Assembly: GCF_009208105.1 (NCBI RefSeq)
Contig: NZ_WFKL01000001.1
Location: 4,216,001 to 4,280,000 of the forward strand
Source: Rouxiella sp. S1S-2
GTDB lineage: Bacteria; Pseudomonadota; Gammaproteobacteria; Enterobacterales; Enterobacteriaceae
Length of the DNA: 64,000 nucleotides
Direction of reading: 5' to 3'
Shown here: positions 53,339 through 62,364 of the stretch, in pieces
Layout: every line of letters starts with the position of its first letter
How positions within the stretch are numbered: the stretch's first letter is position 1
Made by a program: the position numbers and the translations under genes
Notes under the pieces: model-generated
Told to the model about the DNA's origin: nothing
The model's database searches: none
Seen by the model: the letters and a program-made list of their open reading frames with translations, nothing else

Positions 53339-54877
53339 TCAGCCGACATTGGCCTGCAAAATCACCGGCGGTCGTGCACCCAGCGTCTGTTCAAACCACT
53401 GTTCAAAAGCCGCAGTTTGCTCTGGTGTAAGGTGCAGCCCGTGTTTGGTGCGACGCTTGAGGATGTCCTCAGCGCGTTGCGCCCACTCGGTTTTCACCAG
53501 ATAGCGCGCTTCGGCCTCATAAAACTGACGGCCAAAATGACGGCCAAGGCTCGAAAGCGACGTCGCGCCGCCAATAATGTCGCGGGTTCGCGCACCGTAA
53601 AGACGACCATAATGCTTGCGTAACGCCTGCGGCAACCAAGGGTAATCCTGCTGGAGCTGTTGACTGAAGGTGTCGAAATCAGCGTGCTCAATTTCACCGC
53701 CGGGCAATACGCCCTCTCGCGTCCAGTCCGGTCCCATATGGGGTAAAAAGGGCGTCAGGCGCTGCATGGCATGCTCGGCCAGTTTGCGGAAGGTGGTAAT
53801 TTTGCCGCCAAAAACGTGCAGCAAGGGCGCGCCGCCTTGGGTATCCAAGTCAAAGACGTAGTCGCGGGTGACAGCCGAAGGATTGCCTTTGCCGTCGTCA
53901 AACAGCGGACGCACGCCTGAGAAGTGAGTAATCACGTCCTCGCGGCGCAGTTTCACTTTAAAATAGCGATTCACCGCATCCATCAGGTATTGAATTTCGC
54001 TTTCATCGGCCACCACGTCTTCTGCGCGACCTTGATAGGGAATATCGGTGGTGCCAATGAGCGCTTTGTCTCCCTCATAGGGATTGATAAATATTACTCG
54101 TTTATCATGGTTTTGCACCAGATAGGCCTGCTGACCTTCCCAGAACTTCGGCACAATAATGTGGGAACCTTTCACCAGCCGCACCTTGCGGGAACTGGTG
54201 GTGTGCGTCACCTGATTAACGATGTCCAACACCCACGGACCCGCGGCGTTAATCAGCACGCGGGCGCTCACCTGACGCAGCTCACCGCTGTTTTCATCAC
54301 GCAGGGTAATATTCCAGCGGTCTGGGCTGCGCTTGGCAGACACACAGGTGGTACGGGTGGCAATCGTTGCGCCCTTCTCTTTGGCATCCAACGCATTTAG
54401 GGTGACCAGTCGGGCATCATCCACCCAGCAGTCGGAATACTCAAAGCCCCGTTGATAGCGGTTAAGCAGCGGCGCCCCTTCCGGGCAACGCTCAAGATTC
54501 AGTGAACGGGTACCGGGCAGTTTTTTGCGGCCTCCGAGATGGTCATAAAGAAAGAGTCCCAGACGAACCAGCCAGGCGGGCCTGTCCTGCGGGCTATGTG
54601 GCAGCACAAAGCGCATCGGCCAAATGATATGGCAGGCAGAATTAAGCAACACTTCGCGCTCAATCAGCGCCTCACGAACCAGGCGAAATTCATAATATTC
54701 GAGATAACGCAGGCCGCCGTGCACCAACTTGCCGGAGCGCGAAGAAGTGCCCTGTGCCAAATCGTCTTTCTCGCACATCATAACTGACAGTCCTCGCCCG
54801 GCAGCATCGCGGGCAATACCGGCACCGTTAATCCCGCCGCCAATAACGAAAACATCCAACAAGCCTGACTCACTCAT
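53339..54877 (-). CDS. eryB: Erythritol-4-phosphate dehydrogenase EryB, FAD-dependent
   Basis: 512 residues in the GlpD family; N-terminal dinucleotide fold FVIGGGINGAGIARDAAGRG and the AQGTSSRSGKLVHGGLRYLE FAD motif. In Brucella EryB oxidises L-erythritol 4-phosphate to a tetrulose phosphate. It overlaps eryA by eight bases. GlpD itself is excluded by the operon context, though glycerol-3-phosphate activity cannot be ruled out from sequence alone. Confidence 0.87.
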   Translation of the reverse strand: MSESGLLDVFVIGGGINGAGIARDAAGRGLSVMMCEKDDLAQGTSSRSGKLVHGGLRYLEYYEFRLVREALIEREVLLNSACHIIWPMRFVLPHSPQDRPAWLVRLGLFLYDHLGGRKKLPGTRSLNLERCPEGAPLLNRYQRGFEYSDCWVDDARLVTLNALDAKEKGATIATRTTCVSAKRSPDRWNITLRDENSGELRQVSARVLINAAGPWVLDIVNQVTHTTSSRKVRLVKGSHIIVPKFWEGQQAYLVQNHDKRVIFINPYEGDKALIGTTDIPYQGRAEDVVADESEIQYLMDAVNRYFKVKLRREDVITHFSGVRPLFDDGKGNPSAVTRDYVFDLDTQGGAPLLHVFGGKITTFRKLAEHAMQRLTPFLPHMGPDWTREGVLPGGEIEHADFDTFSQQLQQDYPWLPQALRKHYGRLYGARTRDIIGGATSLSSLGRHFGRQFYEAEARYLVKTEWAQRAEDILKRRTKHGLHLTPEQTAAFEQWFEQTLGARPPVILQANVG

Positions 54878-56450
54878 TGTTTACTCCTTTATGAATTGAC
54901 TGCAGCTCAGTCCACACCGGCGGTAAAGTGAGACGCGTTTGCTGATAGGTTGCAAAAAGCCGACGATAATGTTCATTCAACTCGGCCGGCGGGGCTTCGG
55001 CAGCGCTAAGCAGCGGCGTAACCCAGGTGGCGATGCAACTGTCCATATTCGGATAGGCGCCGATAGCCACCGCGGCCATCATCGCCGCACCGGCAGCACC
55101 GGCCTCGTCGCGGGTGCTAACGCGCACCGGCGCACCAATGCAGGCCGACATAATTTGCCGCACCTTGGCCGAGCGCACCGCGCCGCCGGAAAGACGCAGT
55201 TCGCGGGGAGGAAGGTCAGACATGACTTGATAACAGTCGCGCGAGGCCATGCCGATACCTTCTATTACCGCTCTCAGTAAATCGGCATAGCCGTGGCTGT
55301 AGCGCAGCCCAATAAAACTGGCGCGCGCATCGGCATTAACAAAAGGGCCGCGCTCCCCGGCGAGGGAGATATAAGGGTGATACATCAGGCCGTCGGGATG
55401 CGTTGTCGCTAGCCATTTGTCGAGATGCTTAACCAGCGTGGCGTGATCTGCCGTGCCGCCAAACTCCTCTATTAAAGACAACGTCATGTTCAGCAACCAG
55501 TCCAGATTCAGCGTTGACGCCATATTGGTTTGCACCTGCGTCACCTGATGCGGCGAAGGCAGCGTGATGACGTAGCCAGTTTGTTGCTGATTTAGAAATA
55601 CCTCGGAAGAGTGCACCGAGCGCATATGAACACCGGTAGAGCCAATAATCGAGCAGGCGGTGTTTTTATGCCCGGTATGAACCCCAGCCCCTAATCCGGT
55701 CATTACCATATCGACGTAGCCCAGACAAACCGGCGTTCCGGCCAGCAGCCCAATCGCCTCGGCCGCTTCTGCCGTCAGCGGATGTGTAACCTGGGTGCCT
55801 TCAACAATTTCAGGCAGCAGATAACGGCGGTCACTGAGGCCCAACGCCTCGATAACCACGTCTTCATAACCGCGATGACGAAAGTTGCCGAAGGTAAAGC
55901 TGGCTTCTGAAGGGTCGGTGGCACGCACCCCGGTGAGATTGAGATACAGCCAGTCCTTGCAGTGCATCGCTACTTCGGCTTGCTCGAGCTGCTGACGATG
56001 AGGACTGTTTTTGCCGTTCATATAGGCGAGCTGCGCGCCCTGCTGGCAGGTATTGAGGCCCGTGCCGGTGGCTTCGAAGCGCTGACGCGAAAGTGCAGAA
56101 TGCTCCAGCGCCTTAACGGTTTCAGCCGCGCGGGCATCAAGCCAGATCCACGCATCACCGACCGGACGATTGTCTTTGCCCACCAGCCAAGTCCCGTCGC
56201 CTTGCGCTGTGACAGCCAACGCCACCACGCGCGAGGAGAGGTTTTCAATCTCATCGGCCAAGTGTCGAATGGCCGAGACGCAGTCTTGCCAGGTTCTGTC
56301 CATTGACTGCAGTGCCGAGCCGTCCTCACCGCGCTGATAGGTGTTTCTTACCGAGGCACAGCCCAATTGTTGACCCTCAAGGTCAAACGCGACGGCCTTT
56401 ACTACCGAGGTTCCGGAGTCAATGCCGAGAATAATGTCGCGGTTATCCAT
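54870..56450 (-). CDS. eryA: Erythritol kinase EryA (FGGY family)
   Basis: 526 residues; N-terminal phosphate-binding loop ILGIDSGTSVVKAVAFD and the C-terminal FGGY region (LRLSGGAVRSAKVRQIMSA, then DEAGAAGAAMMAAVA). It would phosphorylate erythritol to L-erythritol 4-phosphate with ATP. It is the first gene of the catabolic operon, divergent from the transporter across a 559-base region. Confidence 0.88.
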   Translation of the reverse strand: MDNRDIILGIDSGTSVVKAVAFDLEGQQLGCASVRNTYQRGEDGSALQSMDRTWQDCVSAIRHLADEIENLSSRVVALAVTAQGDGTWLVGKDNRPVGDAWIWLDARAAETVKALEHSALSRQRFEATGTGLNTCQQGAQLAYMNGKNSPHRQQLEQAEVAMHCKDWLYLNLTGVRATDPSEASFTFGNFRHRGYEDVVIEALGLSDRRYLLPEIVEGTQVTHPLTAEAAEAIGLLAGTPVCLGYVDMVMTGLGAGVHTGHKNTACSIIGSTGVHMRSVHSSEVFLNQQQTGYVITLPSPHQVTQVQTNMASTLNLDWLLNMTLSLIEEFGGTADHATLVKHLDKWLATTHPDGLMYHPYISLAGERGPFVNADARASFIGLRYSHGYADLLRAVIEGIGMASRDCYQVMSDLPPRELRLSGGAVRSAKVRQIMSACIGAPVRVSTRDEAGAAGAAMMAAVAIGAYPNMDSCIATWVTPLLSAAEAPPAELNEHYRRLFATYQQTRLTLPPVWTELQSIHKGVNNE

Positions 56451-57009
56451 TTATCACTCCCGAAAGTAGAAGGGCAAACCAAACATATCACTAACCTAAC
56501 ACGAAGAATGAATTAATTTTCACTGAAAATAAAATTTTTCAATTGAGTAAGCGTGTTTGATCACAATTTTGTTGCATAATTGATCACATCTAACGTGAAA
56601 ATCATTATTGTTTATAGACCAGCTCCAGGGAAATTCGCGGCGGATAGGCGGAACTCTTTTTTAAGTTGATTTCACAACCCTCTTATCACCTCGCACAGTG
56701 ATAATTATAAATTAATAATACAAACAATAATTTAAATAAAAAACCCACAAAATCAGTCAGCGACAAGATGTTCAAAATAGCAACAAAACGTCGTTTACAG
56801 GTCAGGAAAGAGATCCAGATCTCCAACCAGAAATAAATCGGCTAAACCGGTTGACAAGATTTATTGGCTATCACATTTTTAACGCTACTTGTTATCATAT
56901 TTATAACATCGAGCAGCGCAGAAGATAACGTAAAGATAGGGTAGTAATCACACTAACTGTGGGATAACACCCTAATGAGCGCGAAAAAAGACACCATGAG
57001 GTCAACGCA
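56451..57009. promoter_or_regulatory. Divergent control region of the erythritol system
   Basis: 559 A/T-rich bases between eryA and the DUF2291-eryEFG operon, with promoters in both directions. TTGATCACA occurs twice as direct repeats at 56557-56565 and 56580-56588, each centred on the palindrome TGATCA, a good candidate for EryD or EryR binding. No gene was found here. Confidence 0.6.
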
Positions 57010-57663
57010 ATGACGACGCTAAGCACCCTTTCAAACCAGGTGATGCCCAGAACCCTAAAAAGGCTCGGTATCGCCCTGCTCGTGACGCTGGCCGTAGCCG
57101 CCGCCATTGGCCTGAATACTAAAGTGGTCAAAATCGGTTCTGCAGAAGACATAGCCGAGCAGGCTTTCTCGCCGGATAAATACGGCGAGAAAGCATTTCC
57201 TGAAATTCAGAAAAACGTCGAAGCACGCGCAGTTGATGCCTCAACGTTGGCGTCGGCGATCGCCGCTGACCCCAATGCGGCGGCGACAAAATACGGCGTT
57301 GGCAACCCAATGCCGGTGTTTTCTATCACGCTGACTGGCGTCGTAGGAGAAGGCGAATTGGGTGTTTATCCACTGAAAGTTGCCGGACTGCCCGATGACA
57401 TTAGAGTCCGGCTGCAGACCGGCCCAGCAATAAACGGCACTGACCTGCGCGATGCCAGCGGCACTATTCAGTTTGGCGATTTCAAAAATCAGATTGAGTA
57501 CCAGAACGCGGGATCCGGGATTAATCGGGCGATGAAAAAAGCGGTGCTGGGTAGCATTGATAATCAGCACCTTACGGGAAAAACCGTCAAGGTTACCGGC
57601 GTGTTCCGCCTGCTTAATCCGAAAAACTGGCTGGTTACGCCTGTAGGGATGACGGTGCAATGA
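57010..57663 (+). CDS. DUF2291 protein of the sugar ABC operon
   Basis: 217 residues; one N-terminal hydrophobic segment (LGIALLVTLAVAAAIGL) puts the rest in the periplasm, with no lipobox Cys. DUF2291 proteins are found with ribose-type sugar ABC transporters, and this one overlaps eryE by four bases. Function unknown; it may assist the binding protein. The start at ATG 57010 has AAAGACACCATGAGG upstream only as a weak RBS. Confidence 0.82.
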   Translation: MTTLSTLSNQVMPRTLKRLGIALLVTLAVAAAIGLNTKVVKIGSAEDIAEQAFSPDKYGEKAFPEIQKNVEARAVDASTLASAIAADPNAAATKYGVGNPMPVFSITLTGVVGEGELGVYPLKVAGLPDDIRVRLQTGPAINGTDLRDASGTIQFGDFKNQIEYQNAGSGINRAMKKAVLGSIDNQHLTGKTVKVTGVFRLLNPKNWLVTPVGMTVQ

Positions 57664-59207
57664 AAACCCTAAACTCAGCCGAAGCCAACACCTCGCGCAC
57701 AGAAGGTGAGGTTGTACTGTCGGCACGCAATGTCAGTAAAGTCTATGGATCAACGCACGCGCTGAAAGAGGTCGATTTCGACATTCGCTGCGGCCAGGTG
57801 ACGACCCTGTTTGGCGAAAACGGCGCGGGTAAATCAACGCTGATGAAGATCCTCTCCGGCGTGGTAACACCCAGTTCAGGGCAAATTATTCTCAACGGCG
57901 AGCCGATTACGTTTGCCTCGACCAATCAGGCACGTGAATGCGGCATTTCAATAATTCATCAGGAACTCAATCTGTCGCCGAACATGAACGTGCGCGACAA
58001 CATCTTCGTCGGCAGAGAAATTCACGGCATCACTGGGGTTAATTTCGCCGAAGAGGAGCGCATCGCGCGTTCGCTAATGGAGGAACTTGAAGAGGATATC
58101 GATCCGCTGACACTGGTAGAAGACTTGCGCCTGGGCCAGCAGCAGATTGTGGAAATTGCCCGCGCGCTGTCGGTGAAATCACGCATCCTGATTATGGACG
58201 AACCGACCTCTGCACTGAGTGCCACCGAGGTCGAAGTACTGTTCAAAATTATTCGTGATTTAACCAGCCGCGGCGTCGCCATCGTTTATATTTCGCATCA
58301 TTTAGAAGAAGCGCTGGAAATTACCGACCGCGCCGTGGTGCTGCGAGACGGCGTGATGACCGCCTACGCCAAACGCGAAGAGATAAACCTCGAGTGGATC
58401 GTACGCAACATGGTGGGGGAGCACTTCGATCTGGGCTCTCCGCCGACCGGCTATGAGTTTGGCAACGTTGCGCTCGCGGTAAATCAGCTGACGGTGAAAG
58501 GCCCGACCGGGATCAAAGTGGTCGATAACCTGTCGCTGGAGGTGCGGGCGGGAGAAATTGTCTGTATCTACGGCCTGATGGGCGCGGGGCGCACCGAACT
58601 GATGGAGTGCATCGCCGGGCGCATGTCCGCCGAAAAAGGCACCATTACACTGAATAACCGGCCAATTTCAGGACTCAGCATCGCTGACCGTATCGAAAAC
58701 GGGCTGGCGCTGGTGCCCGAAGATCGCCAGCGCGACGGTCTGATCCAGACCATGACCGTAGGAGAAAACCTCACTTTAGCCAGCATCGGCGAATTTGTGC
58801 GCCGGTTGGTGCTTTCCCCCAAACGGGAAAAACAGCTGGTTAATGACTCGATTCGCAACGTCACGGTGAAAACCTCCGGCGGAGAAGCCACCATCGGTTC
58901 ACTCTCCGGAGGCAATCAGCAAAAAGTGGTGATTGGTAAAATGCTGGCCACCCATCCCAAGGTTATTTTGCTCGACGAACCCAGCCGCGGTATTGATATC
59001 GGCGCCAAGGCGGAGGTGTTCAAACTGCTGGCAGAAAACGCGCGCAGAGGATTGGCGGTACTCTATTCGACCTCGGAAGTGGGTGAATGCCTGAGCGTGG
59101 CACACCGAATCGTGGTCATGAGCAAAGGACATATTTCCGCCATTTTCGATGCCAACGTCAGTAAAGAACAGATCATGGCCGCTTCAGGCGAATCGCTTGT
59201 TGCCTGA
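57660..59207 (+). CDS. eryE: Erythritol ABC transporter ATP-binding protein EryE
   Basis: 515 residues with two ABC domains, as in RbsA/XylG. Domain 1: Walker A GENGAGKST, signature-like RLGQQQ, Walker B LIMDEPTSAL. Domain 2: GLMGAGRTE, LSGGNQQK and ILLDEPSRGID. Carbohydrate uptake transporter 2 family. It overlaps the DUF2291 gene by four bases. Sugar identity comes from the adjoining erythritol genes. Confidence 0.9.
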   Translation: MKTLNSAEANTSRTEGEVVLSARNVSKVYGSTHALKEVDFDIRCGQVTTLFGENGAGKSTLMKILSGVVTPSSGQIILNGEPITFASTNQARECGISIIHQELNLSPNMNVRDNIFVGREIHGITGVNFAEEERIARSLMEELEEDIDPLTLVEDLRLGQQQIVEIARALSVKSRILIMDEPTSALSATEVEVLFKIIRDLTSRGVAIVYISHHLEEALEITDRAVVLRDGVMTAYAKREEINLEWIVRNMVGEHFDLGSPPTGYEFGNVALAVNQLTVKGPTGIKVVDNLSLEVRAGEIVCIYGLMGAGRTELMECIAGRMSAEKGTITLNNRPISGLSIADRIENGLALVPEDRQRDGLIQTMTVGENLTLASIGEFVRRLVLSPKREKQLVNDSIRNVTVKTSGGEATIGSLSGGNQQKVVIGKMLATHPKVILLDEPSRGIDIGAKAEVFKLLAENARRGLAVLYSTSEVGECLSVAHRIVVMSKGHISAIFDANVSKEQIMAASGESLVA

Positions 59208-59256
59208 CACATAACACGACAGATCTCATCTCACCCAATATGGGAAACGAATTATC

Positions 59257-60318
59257 ATGAACGACAGAACCCATGCTTTAAGCACCCCGCATGCGCCGGC
59301 GGTGAAAAAAAAGGCCAATTCGCGCGGCTTTAGTCTGGCCAAGCTGCTGCTTGAGGGGCGGGCATTTTTTGCCCTGCTGCTGATTATTGTGGTTTTCTCA
59401 TTCTTGTCGCCGAACTATTTTGAGTCCGCCAATTTCCTGACCATGGCGTCTCACGTTGCTATCTTCGGCCTGCCCGCGATTGGCATGCTGCTGGTTATCC
59501 TCAACGGCGGCATCGACCTGTCGGTTGGCTCAACGCTTGGCCTGACTGGCGTGTTCGCCGGCTTTCTGATGCAGGGCGTCAACCTGCAAGCCTTTGGCGT
59601 CATTCTTTACTTCCCGGTGTGGGCGGTGGTGATTTTGACCCTCGCACTGGGCGCCATCGTCGGGCTTATCAACGGCGTACTGATCGCCATTTTCCGCGTG
59701 CCGGCCTTCGTCGCCACCCTCGGCTCTTTGTATGTTGCCCGCGGCATCGCCCTGCTGATGACCAATGGTCTGACCTACAACAAGCTCTCGGGTGAAGCCG
59801 CGCTGGGCAATACCGGTTTCGACTGGCTCGGATTTAACCGCATCTTTACTATCCCGATTGGCGTCTTGACGCTGTTAGTCATTGCCCTGGCCTGCGGATT
59901 TTTACTCAGCCGTACAGCGTTTGGCCGCTGGCTGTATGCCTCCGGTGGCAATGAACGCGCCGCCGACCTCTCTGGCGTACCGGTTAAAAAAGTCAAAATT
60001 GCCGTTTATGTCCTTTCCGGCGTCTGCGCGGCTATTGCAGGACTGGTGCTCTCTTCTCAGCTGACCTCGGCTGGACCAACGGCAGGCACGACCTATGAAC
60101 TGACCGCCATCGCCGCCGTGGTTATCGGTGGTGCGGCTCTGACCGGCGGTCGCGGCAACGTTCGCGGTACGCTGCTGGGCGCGTTTGTCATCGGTTTTCT
60201 TTCTGATGGATTGGTGATCATCGGCGTTTCAGCCTATTGGCAAACCGTGTTCACCGGTGCAGTTATTGTACTGGCCGTACTGCTTAACACCCTGCAATAC
60301 GGGCGACGCAGCAAGTAG
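59257..60318 (+). CDS. eryF: Erythritol ABC transporter permease EryF
   Basis: 353-residue permease of the RbsC type, with about ten spans and an N-terminal basic tail (KKKANSRGFSLAKLLLEG). It has the family signature near SYWQTVFTGAVIVLAVLL and LSGVPVKKVKIAVYVLSG. The gap to eryE is 49 bases; the binding-protein gene eryG follows. It moves the sugar alcohol across the inner membrane as a dimer. Confidence 0.9.
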   Translation: MNDRTHALSTPHAPAVKKKANSRGFSLAKLLLEGRAFFALLLIIVVFSFLSPNYFESANFLTMASHVAIFGLPAIGMLLVILNGGIDLSVGSTLGLTGVFAGFLMQGVNLQAFGVILYFPVWAVVILTLALGAIVGLINGVLIAIFRVPAFVATLGSLYVARGIALLMTNGLTYNKLSGEAALGNTGFDWLGFNRIFTIPIGVLTLLVIALACGFLLSRTAFGRWLYASGGNERAADLSGVPVKKVKIAVYVLSGVCAAIAGLVLSSQLTSAGPTAGTTYELTAIAAVVIGGAALTGGRGNVRGTLLGAFVIGFLSDGLVIIGVSAYWQTVFTGAVIVLAVLLNTLQYGRRSK

Positions 60319-60373
60319 TCTGTGGTTGATAAAAAAAGAAAAACTCTACCCCTACAACACTGGAGTATCCAAC

Positions 60374-61327
60374 ATGTTCCATAACAGCAAACGTTTCATC
60401 ATGATTGCCGCCGTCGCCGCCATGACGGTGTTCTCTACCCCGTCGTGGGCGGCTAAAGGGCTGATGACGATTATCGTCAACGACCCGTCCAACCCTTACT
60501 GGTACACAGAAGGTCAGGTTGCCAAAGCACAGGCCGAGAAATTGGGCTATTCCGCCACGGTCAGCGCCCATAAAGGCGATACCAACACCGAAAGCCAGCT
60601 GATTGATACGGCGATCACCAACAAATCTAAAGCGATTATTCTTGACCCGGCCAATGCCGACGGCTCCGTCGGTTCAGTTAAAAAAGCCATTGCTGCCGGT
60701 ATCCCGGTATTTGTGATTAACGCCGAGCTTAACCAAAGCGGGCTGGCAAAAGCCCAGCTGGTTTCAAACAATGCGCAAGGTGCAGCACTGGGTGCCATGC
60801 AGTGGGTTAAAGCAGTAGGTGATTCTGGCAATTATGTAGAACTGCTCGGTTCTCAGTCCGACAACAACGCGGCAACTCGCGCCAACGGTTACGACACGGT
60901 ACTGTCGCAGTATCCTGACCTGAAACAGGTCGCGAAAGATGTCGCCAACTGGGACCGCACTCAAGGTTACAACAAAATGCAGTCAATGCTGCAGGCTCAC
61001 CCGGATATCAAAGGGGTTATCAGCGGTAATGATGAAATGGCACTGGGCGCTATCGCCGCGCTGAAAGAGGCCGGTAAACTGGATCAGGTTAAAGTGGGCG
61101 CTTTTGATGGTTCACCTGATGCGGTTGACGCCGTCAAAGCCGGCACGCTGGCCTATACGGTGATGCAGCCTGTGGCGGTGTTTGCTGCAAAAGCCATTGA
61201 TGAAGCCGATACCTTTTTGAAAACTGGTAAAACCGGCGCGGCTCAGGAAAAGCAACTGTTTGACTGCGTGCTGATCACTAAAGAAAACGCGGCGAAATAT
61301 ACCTCACCGTTTGTACTGTCAGAATAA
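60374..61327 (+). CDS. eryG: Erythritol ABC transporter periplasmic binding protein EryG
   Basis: 317 residues from ATG 60374, with TGGAG eight bases upstream; the frame runs on to 60257 but that overlaps eryF. Signal peptide MFHNSKRFIMIAAVAAMTVF ends near PSWA-AKGL. The RbsB-like fold shows KGLMTIIVNDPSNPYWYTEG, GDTNTESQLIDTAI and GVISGNDEMALGAIAA. It captures the polyol in the periplasm for EryEF. Confidence 0.9.
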   Translation: MFHNSKRFIMIAAVAAMTVFSTPSWAAKGLMTIIVNDPSNPYWYTEGQVAKAQAEKLGYSATVSAHKGDTNTESQLIDTAITNKSKAIILDPANADGSVGSVKKAIAAGIPVFVINAELNQSGLAKAQLVSNNAQGAALGAMQWVKAVGDSGNYVELLGSQSDNNAATRANGYDTVLSQYPDLKQVAKDVANWDRTQGYNKMQSMLQAHPDIKGVISGNDEMALGAIAALKEAGKLDQVKVGAFDGSPDAVDAVKAGTLAYTVMQPVAVFAAKAIDEADTFLKTGKTGAAQEKQLFDCVLITKENAAKYTSPFVLSE

Positions 61328-61342
61328 TTTACACCTAACCGA

Positions 61343-61375
61343 AACGCTGATTTGCCAAACCGGGAAATCAGCGTT
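61343..61375 (+). terminator. Long hairpin between eryG and eryR
   Basis: AACGCTGATTT (61343-61353) pairs exactly with AAATCAGCGTT (61365-61375). No T-run follows, so it may slow transcription or protect the eryG mRNA end and not fully terminate it. Confidence 0.5.
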
Positions 61376-61457
61376 GTAATAGGCCGTTTTGCAACAGGAC
61401 ACCCCAACTGGTGAGTTAAATGATGGGGTTACGATAATTCGTCTTTTGGATATCACT

Positions 61458-62324
61458 ATGGCCCAGGCACCACAAAATAATGCTGTTGACGTTTTTATGG
61501 CAGAAGCCCTGCCAAGCGACAGCCGTCAGGCACGGCAACTTGCGCGTCGTCAGCTTATTGTTGAAGCGGTGATGGCAGAAAGCGCCATGCGCATTGAAGA
61601 CATCACCGAGCGTTTCAGTATCAGCCTGATGACCGCGCACCGTGATATTGATGAACTGGTCGAGCGCGGCCTGCTGAGAAAATCGCGCGGCGTCGTCTCA
61701 GCCACACCCACGAGCCTGATTGAATCCAGCGACGTCTATCGCTCCACCCGCCAGCTTGAAGAAAAATGCGCGCTCGCCGAGGTTGCCGCAGGCTATCTTG
61801 AACCCGGACAGGCAATATTTTTTGATGATTCCACCACCGTTTTGCAAATGGCCCGCTTTCTGCCTTCCAAAGCACCACTCACCGTTATCACCAACTCACT
61901 GACCGTGATGACCGAACTAAAGGAGATGCGCGACATCACGTTGATGGGCCTTGGCGGTCAGTTTTATAACTGGTGTAATGCCTTTATGGGCCAGATGACT
62001 CGCAATGAAATCAATAACCTGCGAGCAGACATGTTTTTTGTCAGCATGTCGGCCATTATTGACGACCGGGTATTTCACCAGTCGGCCGAAATGGTTGAAA
62101 CCAAACGTGCCATGTTTGATTCCGCCCAAAAGCGCATTTTACTGGTTGATCACACGAAATTCGAACGCCGCGCCCTGCACAGTTTTGCTCACCTTTCGGA
62201 ATTTGACGTGGTCATCGTCAATCAGGGCACACCGCTGCCGATTATTCAGCGCATGAAGGATAAAAACATCAACGTAGTGGTCGCCCCGATGAAACCGCAA
62301 TCGGTGCAGCATGCAAACCTTTAG
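61458..62324 (+). CDS. eryR: DeoR-family regulator EryR
   Basis: 288 residues from ATG 61458 (MAQAPQNNAVDV); an upstream TTG at 61389 is possible but starts in the hairpin region. The DeoR HTH is MRIEDITERFSISLMTAHRDIDELVERG; the sensor domain has IFFDDSTTVLQMA and LLVDHTKFER, the sugar-phosphate-isomerase-like fold. Some rhizobial erythritol loci carry such a second regulator beside EryD. It closes the transporter gene row. Confidence 0.82.
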   Translation: MAQAPQNNAVDVFMAEALPSDSRQARQLARRQLIVEAVMAESAMRIEDITERFSISLMTAHRDIDELVERGLLRKSRGVVSATPTSLIESSDVYRSTRQLEEKCALAEVAAGYLEPGQAIFFDDSTTVLQMARFLPSKAPLTVITNSLTVMTELKEMRDITLMGLGGQFYNWCNAFMGQMTRNEINNLRADMFFVSMSAIIDDRVFHQSAEMVETKRAMFDSAQKRILLVDHTKFERRALHSFAHLSEFDVVIVNQGTPLPIIQRMKDKNINVVVAPMKPQSVQHANL

Positions 62325-62364
62325 CGCCGCCCAAGTCATATTCATGGGCGGCAATCAGTCACCG

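Noticed and set aside
53339..54877. Aerobic glycerol-3-phosphate dehydrogenase glpD
   Set aside because: It overlaps a polyol kinase gene and is followed by eryC; no glpEGR genes are near.
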